Under the pieces are notes generated by a model. It was given only the letters and a program-made list of their open reading frames with translations. It made no database searches and was not told the DNA's origin. From an uncultured Eubacteriales bacterium (GTDB taxonomy: Bacteria > Bacillota_A > Clostridia > Peptostreptococcales > Anaerovoracaceae), in contig CACYHM010000058.1 of NCBI GenBank assembly GCA_902774195.1, positions 1 to 6,434 of the forward strand: DNA of 6,434 nucleotides. The letters run 5' to 3'. How positions within the stretch are numbered: the first letter of the stretch is position 1; each line of letters starts with the position of its first letter. Below are positions 1 to 5,715 of this stretch, piece after piece. Made by a program: the position numbers and the translations under genes.

Positions 1-1
1 G

Positions 2-1144
2 AATCCTGCAAGGATAATCTTCGGCAGGGATCCGTATCCGAGAGTCGAAGAACTCCTTAAAGAGATGAAGGTCACCTCTCTGATGATGGTGCACACGAAA
101 TCTGCCGTGAGACTGGGCATCTACGATGAGATCGAATCGATGTGCAAAAGGCTGGGCATCAGATTCACAGCCAACGGCGGAGTCGAGCCTAACCCGCGCG
201 TAGAGCTCATCAGAGAACTTATAGAAGAAGGCAGAAAGGCAAAAGTGGACTTTCTGCTTGCAGTAGGCGGCGGCAGCTCGATGGATACAGCAAAGGCCAT
301 CGCCATGGGCATCCCTTATGACGGGGACGTCTGGGACTTCTACGACGGCAAGGCTGTCCCTGCAGAGGCCCTGCCTATCGGAGCCATATCCACTATCCCG
401 TCTTCGGGTTCCGAGACCTCTACGGCGACTATCATAAGCAACGGAGTAGTCAAGGCCGGTTACGAGGATGAGAAGGTCATACCTAAGTTTGCGGTGCTCG
501 ATCCTGAGTATACGCTCGGCCTTCCGCCGTATCTGACTGCGTGCGGACTTTCCGATATACTCAGTCACATGATAGAGCGTTATTTCACGAATACAAAGCA
601 TGTCGATACGACGGACTATATGATAACAGGCGCCGCAAAGGCGCTGCTCATCAACGCTGAGCGCGTTATGAAGGATCCGTCGGACTACGACGCCAGAGCA
701 GAGGTGCAGTGGCTCGCCACTGTCGCCCACAACAACAGCCTCGAGACAGGCCGCGAGCCTGACTGGGCATCCCACAGGATAGAGCACGAGCTCTCCGGTC
801 AGTACGATATAAACCACGGAGAGGGCATGGCCGTAGTCCTGCTGGCATATGTGAAATATATCGCGGAGCATCATCCTGAGAAGTCCGCCCAGCTCGCGGA
901 GCAGCTCTTTGACATAGAGCGCGCCGGAAAGAGCGACAAAGAGATGACTCTTCTTCTCGCGGATGAGCTTTATAAATACTATAAGATGCTCGGACTCAGG
1001 ACCACGCTCACTGAGATGGAGATCGATGACAGCCACTTCGAAGAGATGGCGGACAGAGCCACTTCGAACGGCACATCGACAGTAGGGCACTATTATCCGC
1101 TCGATAAGGAAAAGTTTATCGAAGTACTTAAGCTGGCGCTGTAA
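2..1144 (+). CDS. Iron-containing alcohol dehydrogenase, YqhD/BdhA type (5' end outside window)
   Basis: Predicted cytoplasmic NAD(P)H-dependent reductase of aldehydes to alcohols (Fe-ADH family, close in layout to E. coli YqhD and clostridial butanol dehydrogenase). The reading frame is open from base 2 and begins NPARIIFGR, the usual N-terminal motif of this family, so the first in-window ATG at 65 is internal and only about ten residues are missing to the left. Counting from that ATG: nucleotide-binding GGVEPNP at 38-44 and GGGSSMDTAK at 68-77, then SSGSE at 113-117. The metal ligands are expected to be D164, H168, H237 and H251, in the contexts SDILSH, WASH and NHGEG, and all four are present. 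The C-terminus is intact and the length matches the family (about 390 residues). It is probably not the first gene of its operon, since the next gene follows after 48 bases. The natural aldehyde cannot be read from sequence; YqhD-like enzymes are broad in substrate range. Confidence 0.93.
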   Translation, partial: NPARIIFGRDPYPRVEELLKEMKVTSLMMVHTKSAVRLGIYDEIESMCKRLGIRFTANGGVEPNPRVELIRELIEEGRKAKVDFLLAVGGGSSMDTAKAIAMGIPYDGDVWDFYDGKAVPAEALPIGAISTIPSSGSETSTATIISNGVVKAGYEDEKVIPKFAVLDPEYTLGLPPYLTACGLSDILSHMIERYFTNTKHVDTTDYMITGAAKALLINAERVMKDPSDYDARAEVQWLATVAHNNSLETGREPDWASHRIEHELSGQYDINHGEGMAVVLLAYVKYIAEHHPEKSAQLAEQLFDIERAGKSDKEMTLLLADELYKYYKMLGLRTTLTEMEIDDSHFEEMADRATSNGTSTVGHYYPLDKEKFIEVLKLAL

Positions 1145-1192
1145 AACGCCGGCTTTTATTGCGTCAGAACAACAGAAGGGAGATCACGTAAA

Positions 1193-2182
1193 ATGAAAGC
1201 TTATGTAAGAGCTCCATACAACGAAGCATGCCTCGAAGAACTGAAGACACTGTTCAGCGAGGTCGTTTACGAGCCATGGACCGTAACAGGCGAGAGATAC
1301 TATGAGGACGAGATGCTCGAGCATCTTCTGAAGGAGAAACCTGACGTTCTGATCACAGAACTCGACAGAGTCACTGAAAAGGTCCTGAACGGATATGACG
1401 GGCTCAAGGCGATCGGCGACTGCAGAGGAACTCCTGCGAACATCGACGTCGAAGCCTGCACGAAGCACGGCATCCCTATCCTCTGCACACCGGGCCGCAA
1501 CAACCAGGCTGTAGCCGAGATGGTGGTCGCCGGCATGCTCGCGTTCGAGAGAAAGCTCATCCCTGCCGTAGAGTGGGCAAAGGACGGCAAGTGGGTCGCC
1601 GGAACGACTCCGTACTTCCTCTGGATGGGCCACGAGCTCATGGGCAAGAAGGTCGGCATCATCGGATACGGAAGGATCGGCCGCATCGTCGCAAGGATAC
1701 TCGCTGCATTCGACTGCGAGGTATCGTTCTACGATCCGTTCGTTGAGGGAGACCAGGACGGATTCCGCAACATCTCCATGGAGGAGCTGTTCAGGGAGAG
1801 CGACATCATCACCATCCACGTCCCGGTACTCGACTCGACTAAGGGCATAGTAACAAGAGAGCTGCTGAACTCCATGAAGCCGACTGCGCTCTTCGTGAAC
1901 GCCGCGAGGTCAGTCATGGTCGACTGCGACGCTCTCTACGATGTACTGAAAGAGAAGAAGATCGCCGGAGCGGTCATAGACGTGCTCGACAACGAGCCGC
2001 CTGAGACAGAGAAGGATACACGCTTCCTTGAGCTCGACAACGTCCTCCTGATGCCGCATATCTGCGGAGCATCGTTCGAGGTCACGGACCACCAGTCGAG
2101 GATACTCAACGAAGGTCTCAAAGCATGGGTCGATGGCGGAGATTACAGCCGTATTTTATTCAACAAGGAGCTTAGCAAGTAA
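1193..2182 (+). CDS. D-isomer-specific 2-hydroxyacid dehydrogenase
   Basis: Cytoplasmic NAD-dependent oxidoreductase of the D-2-hydroxyacid dehydrogenase family, which also contains D-3-phosphoglycerate dehydrogenase, D-lactate dehydrogenase and hydroxypyruvate/glyoxylate reductases. It is 329 residues, the normal length without an added ACT domain. The Rossmann motif GYGRIG is at 158-163 and is followed by D181 at the end of the next strand, which favours NAD over NADP. The catalytic triad is visible: R239 (NAARS), E268 (DNEPP) and H289 (MPHICGAS). The start at 1193 is supported by AGAAGGGAG at 1174-1182, ten bases upstream. It follows the alcohol dehydrogenase by 48 bases and its stop overlaps the next gene's ATG, so it is surely co-transcribed with the kinase. 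Substrate unknown: it could be a 2-keto or 2-hydroxy acid, or a phosphorylated sugar acid linked to the kinase product. The family call is firm; the reaction is not. Confidence 0.92.
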   Translation: MKAYVRAPYNEACLEELKTLFSEVVYEPWTVTGERYYEDEMLEHLLKEKPDVLITELDRVTEKVLNGYDGLKAIGDCRGTPANIDVEACTKHGIPILCTPGRNNQAVAEMVVAGMLAFERKLIPAVEWAKDGKWVAGTTPYFLWMGHELMGKKVGIIGYGRIGRIVARILAAFDCEVSFYDPFVEGDQDGFRNISMEELFRESDIITIHVPVLDSTKGIVTRELLNSMKPTALFVNAARSVMVDCDALYDVLKEKKIAGAVIDVLDNEPPETEKDTRFLELDNVLLMPHICGASFEVTDHQSRILNEGLKAWVDGGDYSRILFNKELSK

Positions 2183-2184
2183 TG
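2165..2184 (+). promoter_or_regulatory. TAATG translational-coupling junction with ribosome binding site
   Basis: The dehydrogenase stop TAA (2180-2182) shares its last A with the kinase ATG (2182-2184). AAGGAG at 2165-2170, inside the last codons of the dehydrogenase gene, sits 11 bases before the ATG. This fixes the kinase start and implies that the two proteins are made in linked amounts. Confidence 0.85.
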
Positions 2185-3618
2185 AAGTATTATCTGATGT
2201 TTGACCTGGGTACAGGCAACAGCCGCGTGAGCCTCGTGGACTCGAACGGCGAGATTCTGGGACTGAAGAGCTTTGACAACAAGTATTACAGGGACGACCG
2301 CTACGAGGATGCGCAGTACATCGTGCCGCAGGAATGGGAAGACAAACTCATATCCGCCTGCACCGAGCTCTGCGCGGAGCATCCCGACATCAAAGTGGAT
2401 GCGATCTCGTCTGCGGCAGCCCGCCAGACGTTCATGCTGATCGACAAGACCGGCAAGGTCTTCCTCGGTCTGCCTAACATCGACAACAGGGGCAAGGAGT
2501 ATGTAGGCGCTGTCAGCAACAAGGAGACCATCTACAAGATGTCCGGAAAGTGGGTCACGGAGGACTTCGGGGCAGGCAAGCTGCTCGGACTCAAGATGAA
2601 GGACTTCGAGCAGTACTCAAGGATCAGCAAGATCACGAGCCTCAGCGAGTGGATCGGATACATACTGACAGGCGAAGCCTGCATGGAGTATTCCCAGGCG
2701 TCCGAGACACAGCTCTACGACCTCCAGAAGAGGAAGTGGTCGACGAGGATATGCGACTGGTACGGGATAGACATAGATATCCTTCCTGAACTCGTAGAGA
2801 GCGGGTCCAGGCTCGGACACATCAAGGATGAGTTCAGGGACAGGTTCAACCTTGCCGAGGGAGCAACTTTCATAGTGGGCGGAGCTGACACGCAGATCGG
2901 CATCATGCAGACCGACATAAAGGAAGGGGACATCGCTATAGTCTCCGGCACCACTTCTCCGGTCGTCACTCTTAAGAAGGACTTCTTCTACGACAGAGAG
3001 GAGAGAGTGTGGACCGACGCGAACCTGGGGGGACACAATTATCAGATAGAGATGAATCCGGGAGTCACCGGTCTGAACTATCAGAAGATGAAGAACCAGT
3101 TCTTCCCTGATGTCGACTATGATGAGATCGAGAAGTATTACTCTGAAATGACTGAGATAAGGTGCACGGCATCGTTCTCGTCGCTGCTGTTCTACCGCAA
3201 GCAGTCCCTCAGATGCGGAGGCTTCTTCATGAGATCCCCTCTGCAGGACAACGTCAACAGGTTCGATCTCATGTACGCCGTTCTGGCTGACATCGCCTGT
3301 GCGACATACGAGCAGCTCAGGCGCCTGATAGACATAAGCGGAAACGATCCGGACCACATCCTCGGATGCGGAGGCGGATTCCAGTCTGAGACCCTCTGCA
3401 GGATGATAGCGAGCCTAAGCGGCAAGCCGGTAGTTCTCAAAAATGGATTCAGACAGGCGACCATCCAGGGTCTGGTGGCCATATGCAACAGGACGTTCGA
3501 GATCAGCGCCGAGCAGGAGGCTGGATACACGACATACGAACCGGATCCGGCGAATCTTGTATTCACGTATTATCCGGTCTGGTCTGAAAACAGGCTCAGA
3601 GCCAACAGCATAGTTTAA
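2182..3618 (+). CDS. FGGY-family carbohydrate kinase (LsrK/xylulokinase-like)
   Basis: ATP-dependent kinase of a sugar, polyol or related small carbonyl compound (ASKHA fold, FGGY family). The protein has 478 residues, near the usual 480-530. The first phosphate-binding loop is DLGTGNSRVSLVD at 8-20. GGADTQIG at 233-240 carries the likely catalytic base D236. SGTTS at 255-259 is the second phosphate loop. LGCGGGFQSE at 394-403 is the adenosine motif of the second domain. The general look recalls autoinducer-2 kinase LsrK, but family members with other substrates look alike at this level, so no symbol is given. Translation is coupled to the dehydrogenase by a one-base TAATG overlap, with its own AAGGAG site at 2165-2170. 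It is the last gene of the left operon: the next gene is on the opposite strand 12 bases on. Its substrate may be known to the DeoR regulator next door, whose family usually senses phosphosugars. Confidence 0.92.
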   Translation: MKYYLMFDLGTGNSRVSLVDSNGEILGLKSFDNKYYRDDRYEDAQYIVPQEWEDKLISACTELCAEHPDIKVDAISSAAARQTFMLIDKTGKVFLGLPNIDNRGKEYVGAVSNKETIYKMSGKWVTEDFGAGKLLGLKMKDFEQYSRISKITSLSEWIGYILTGEACMEYSQASETQLYDLQKRKWSTRICDWYGIDIDILPELVESGSRLGHIKDEFRDRFNLAEGATFIVGGADTQIGIMQTDIKEGDIAIVSGTTSPVVTLKKDFFYDREERVWTDANLGGHNYQIEMNPGVTGLNYQKMKNQFFPDVDYDEIEKYYSEMTEIRCTASFSSLLFYRKQSLRCGGFFMRSPLQDNVNRFDLMYAVLADIACATYEQLRRLIDISGNDPDHILGCGGGFQSETLCRMIASLSGKPVVLKNGFRQATIQGLVAICNRTFEISAEQEAGYTTYEPDPANLVFTYYPVWSENRLRANSIV

Positions 3619-3630
3619 AAGGATGTGGGG
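3619..3630. other. 12-base convergent gap without a visible terminator
   Basis: The FGGY kinase and the DeoR gene end head-to-head 12 bases apart. No GC-rich stem followed by a T-run is visible here or just inside either gene's end on either strand. Transcripts of the left operon may therefore run into antisense of the regulator, or termination may be Rho-dependent. This is seen in the sequence; the consequence is inference. Confidence 0.5.
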
Positions 3631-4401
3631 TCATTGCCAGATCACCGAGATGCCGAGGCCTTCGAAGAATCTCTTCCAGTCATCGTCAGGCTCGCAGTCG
3701 GTAATGACTCCGTTTATATTTGTAAAATCGGATATGACTACATTTGCGCGGTCATCGAATTTGGTATGATCGATGATCAGGTACTTCTCTCTCGCGTGTG
3801 AAAGCATCGCGAGCCTTACATCGCGCTGGTACTCGTAATTATCGAGCATGCCGAACTCGCGGCTGATGGCGCTGCAGCTGATGAAGGCTTTGTCGGCGAC
3901 ATATGAAGAGATGCCGCTGACCGCATCCGGACCTTCTACGGAAGCTGTGTGCCTCATGAATCTGCCGCCCGGAACGATGAGCACGGAATCGGACTGTGAG
4001 CCGGCGTATTCACTGACTGTCGCAAAAGAGTTGGTGATGATGGTGGTCTTCGGACCTGAAGACAGCAGAAGCCTGGCGAGCGCATCGCAGGTGGTGCTCG
4101 CGTCGAGCATCAGGATATCGCCGCCGGTGATATATCTGTCAGCTGCCAGCTGCGCCATACGGTTCTTTTCTTCGACTATGAGCCTGGCGCGGAGCTGTAC
4201 CGGCGCAAAGCGGAAGTCGGGATCGGGGATATATGCGCCTCCGTGGACGCGCTTCAGTTTTCCCTGTTCCTCGAGCTCCTGCAGATCCCTTCGTATAGTC
4301 TGGTCGCTGCATCTGAGCAGCTCGCAGGCGTCGGATACGACAAGGCATCCATGCTCGCTGATCAGCCTCATTATTTCGGAATGTCGTTCGATTTTATGCA
4401 T
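3631..4401 (-). CDS. DeoR-family transcriptional regulator
   Basis: Predicted DNA-binding regulator, usually a repressor, of sugar catabolism. Starting from the ATG at 4401 it has 256 residues, the normal size. Residues about 5-57 form the DeoR winged helix-turn-helix, with the hallmark CSDQTIRRDLQELEEQGKL at 31-49 and the family end motif RVHGGA at 51-56. Residues about 75-235 form the phosphosugar sensor domain: LDASTT at 99-104 (family usually LDxGTT, here with Ser for Gly), ITNS at 122-125, VPGG at 143-146, and DHTKF at 211-215 with the conserved Lys. The open frame extends seven codons to a TTG at 4422, but that has no ribosome binding site, whereas GAGGTGA (4413-4407) precedes the ATG at 4401 by five bases, so the ATG is chosen. 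It is divergent from the methylthioribose kinase and convergent with the FGGY kinase. It probably controls the right operon and itself, and perhaps the left operon. Ligand unknown. Confidence 0.93.
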   Translation of the reverse strand: MHKIERHSEIMRLISEHGCLVVSDACELLRCSDQTIRRDLQELEEQGKLKRVHGGAYIPDPDFRFAPVQLRARLIVEEKNRMAQLAADRYITGGDILMLDASTTCDALARLLLSSGPKTTIITNSFATVSEYAGSQSDSVLIVPGGRFMRHTASVEGPDAVSGISSYVADKAFISCSAISREFGMLDNYEYQRDVRLAMLSHAREKYLIIDHTKFDDRANVVISDFTNINGVITDCEPDDDWKRFFEGLGISVIWQ

Positions 4402-4418
4402 AGCTGTCACCTCAGCTA
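4401..4418. promoter_or_regulatory. 18-base dyad TAGCTG-N6-CAGCTA, candidate DeoR operator
   Basis: A perfect inverted repeat with 6-bp arms, TAGCTG at 4401-4406 and CAGCTA at 4413-4418, around a 6-base centre. It covers the -35 of the plus-strand promoter and the transcription start and ribosome binding site of the regulator gene, the position expected for an operator that would switch off both genes. In the regulator's mRNA the same bases could fold into a short hairpin that places AGGUGA in the loop. Either role is inference; only the symmetry is seen directly. Confidence 0.45.
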
Positions 4419-4431
4419 ACAATTTTATACT
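4404..4431 (+). promoter_or_regulatory. Predicted sigma-70/SigA promoter of the mtnK-glycyl radical enzyme operon
   Basis: Read on the plus strand: CTGTCA (4404-4409) as a weak -35, a 16-base spacer, then TATACT (4426-4431) as -10, predicting a start near 4438 and a leader of about 33 bases. The -10 overlaps the -10 of the opposing promoter at 4424-4429, so the two promoters face each other and polymerase binding at both at once is unlikely. The weak -35 suits a regulated promoter. Confidence 0.45.
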
Positions 4432-4451
4432 ATCTGACGATGGATTGTGAA
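4424..4451 (-). promoter_or_regulatory. Predicted sigma-70/SigA promoter of the DeoR-family gene
   Basis: Read on the minus strand: TTCACA (4451-4446) as -35, a 16-base spacer, then TATAAA (4429-4424) as -10. Each hexamer differs from consensus at one position. The start of transcription would fall near 4417, giving a leader of only about 16 bases that is almost entirely the GAGGTGA ribosome binding site. Prediction by eye only. Confidence 0.55.
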
Positions 4452-4470
4452 CAGCATAAGGAAAAGAAAA

Positions 4471-5682
4471 ATGGAAAAAGATAATAACAGATACGATGAA
4501 TTCTTTCTGATGGATACGGAGACGGCCAGGGAGTATGCTGCCGATAAACTGGGATTCTTCAAAAAGGGAGAGGAAACAGAATGCCGCGAGATCGGAGACG
4601 GCAACATCAATTATGTATTCATCATCAGGTCAAAGGAAAGCGGCCGCTCCCTCGTGATAAAGCAGGCCGACAGACTGCTCAGGTCTTCGGGACGGCCTCT
4701 CGACATGAACCGGAGCAGCATCGAGGCTTCTATCCTGAAGCTCGAGCACGAGATGGCTCCGGACATGGTGCCTGAGGTCTACGATTATGATGAGGTCATG
4801 CACGCGACTGCAATGGAGGACGTATCCGACTATGAGAACCTCAGGAAGGCACTGGCGGCAAACCGCTTCTACGGTCATCTGGCGGATAATATCTCGACAT
4901 TCATGGCAGACACCCTGCTGCCTATGACCGATCTTGTGATGGATGCCGAGCAAAAGAAGCAGAACGTGAAGTTCTATACGAATCCTGAACTCTGCAAGAT
5001 CACGGAGGACCTTGTCCTGACCGAGCCGTATTACGACTATAAGGGCGGGAACATAATATTCCCGGGAAATGAGGACTTCGTCGGGAAAGAGCTTTACAGC
5101 GATACGGAGCTGCATACGGAAGTGGCAAAGCTGAGACTGAACTACATGAACAACGCTCAGACTCTGCTGCACGGGGACCTGCATTCCGGCTCGATATTCA
5201 TAAACGAAAAGGGCATAAAGGTGCTCGATCCGGAATTCGCCTTCTACGGACCTGCCGGCTACGACATCGGAAATGTCATAGGAAATCTCTTCTTCGCTCT
5301 GGCAAACAGGAGATACGCCGGCGACGGATCCGCCGAGACGGAAAAATGCGCGGCGGATCTTGAGAAATGCATAGAGGATGTGTACGACATGACAAGGGAG
5401 AAGCTGACCGCTCTCTACGATGAGATCGTCGAATTCCCGCTCTACCGCACTGAAGGATTCAGAAAGATGTGGATAGACGATGTCATGGCGGATTCTGCCG
5501 GATACGCGGGCACTGAGATCATCAGAAGGACTGTCGGAGATTCCAAGGTCATGGAGGTCACCTCGGTCACCGATCCGGATAAGCGCATCCCTATGGAAAG
5601 AGCGCTCATAAAGCTCGGAAAAGCTCTGATCATGAAGAGATATGAGCTTCAGAAAGGAAGCGGACTCACGGCCCTGCTGTGA
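4471..5682 (+). CDS. mtnK: S-methyl-5-thioribose kinase (MtnK-like)
   Basis: Predicted cytoplasmic ATP-dependent kinase that phosphorylates 5-methylthioribose at C1, the entry step of methionine salvage from methylthioadenosine; such kinases may also accept 5-deoxyribose. The protein has 403 residues, as expected (B. subtilis MtnK is about 400). Visible marks of this aminoglycoside-phosphotransferase-like family: the glycine loop IGDGNINYVF at 41-50, a Lys in VIKQ at 62-65, the catalytic loop HGDLHSGS at 234-241 (D236), the metal-binding DPEFAFYGP at 253-261 (D253 and E255), and IRRTVG at 351-356, whose Arg pair binds the sugar in MtnK. The ATG at 4471 has AAGGA at 4458-4462, eight bases upstream; a GTG eight codons earlier (4447) lacks a site and lies in the promoter zone. 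The usual partner, the isomerase MtnA, is not next to it; instead a glycyl radical enzyme follows after 33 bases. Divergent from a DeoR regulator. Confidence 0.88.
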   Translation: MEKDNNRYDEFFLMDTETAREYAADKLGFFKKGEETECREIGDGNINYVFIIRSKESGRSLVIKQADRLLRSSGRPLDMNRSSIEASILKLEHEMAPDMVPEVYDYDEVMHATAMEDVSDYENLRKALAANRFYGHLADNISTFMADTLLPMTDLVMDAEQKKQNVKFYTNPELCKITEDLVLTEPYYDYKGGNIIFPGNEDFVGKELYSDTELHTEVAKLRLNYMNNAQTLLHGDLHSGSIFINEKGIKVLDPEFAFYGPAGYDIGNVIGNLFFALANRRYAGDGSAETEKCAADLEKCIEDVYDMTREKLTALYDEIVEFPLYRTEGFRKMWIDDVMADSAGYAGTEIIRRTVGDSKVMEVTSVTDPDKRIPMERALIKLGKALIMKRYELQKGSGLTALL

Positions 5683-5715
5683 GCCGGCGGATAACAAAAC
5701 AGGAGATAAGCAGGA

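Larger units (their letters stand above)
4403..4455. repeat. Wide imperfect inverted repeat flanking the divergent promoters
   Basis: GCTGTCAC at 4403-4410 and GTGAACAGC at 4447-4455 are reverse complements except for one extra base; 36 bases separate them. The right arm contains TGTTCA on the minus strand, a hexamer that recurs in operators of several DeoR-family regulators. The arms lie over the two -35 elements. Paired operator half-sites bridged by a regulator dimer or tetramer would explain this, but similarity of two -35 regions by chance is also possible. Confidence 0.35.

Noticed and set aside
1031..1068. A 12-base direct repeat AGCCACTTCGAA at 1031-1042 and 1057-1068.
   Set aside because: The copies are 26 bases apart, in different reading phases of the alcohol dehydrogenase gene, and encode different residues. 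This looks like chance.
1145..1192. GCCGGC palindrome followed by TTTTATT after the alcohol dehydrogenase stop, considered as a terminator.
   Set aside because: The stem is a 6-base palindrome with no room for a loop and cannot be extended, and the next gene has normal operon spacing with its own ribosome binding site.
1184..1819. A 211-codon minus-strand frame inside the 2-hydroxyacid dehydrogenase gene.
   Set aside because: The opposite strand encodes an intact dehydrogenase with Rossmann motif and catalytic triad; the antisense product resembles nothing I know.
2617..3357. A 246-codon minus-strand frame inside the FGGY kinase gene.
   Set aside because: It is antisense to strong FGGY motifs in the sense strand, with no ribosome binding site or domain of its own.
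4399..4422. TTG at 4422 as start of the DeoR-family gene.
   Set aside because: No ribosome binding site precedes it and it would lie almost on the predicted -10. The ATG at 4401 has GAGGTGA at good spacing and begins at the usual family N-terminus.
3848..4450. A 200-codon plus-strand frame opposite the DeoR-family gene.
   Set aside because: It is antisense to a well-supported regulator, its translation is serine-rich and of low quality, and it has no recognisable motif.
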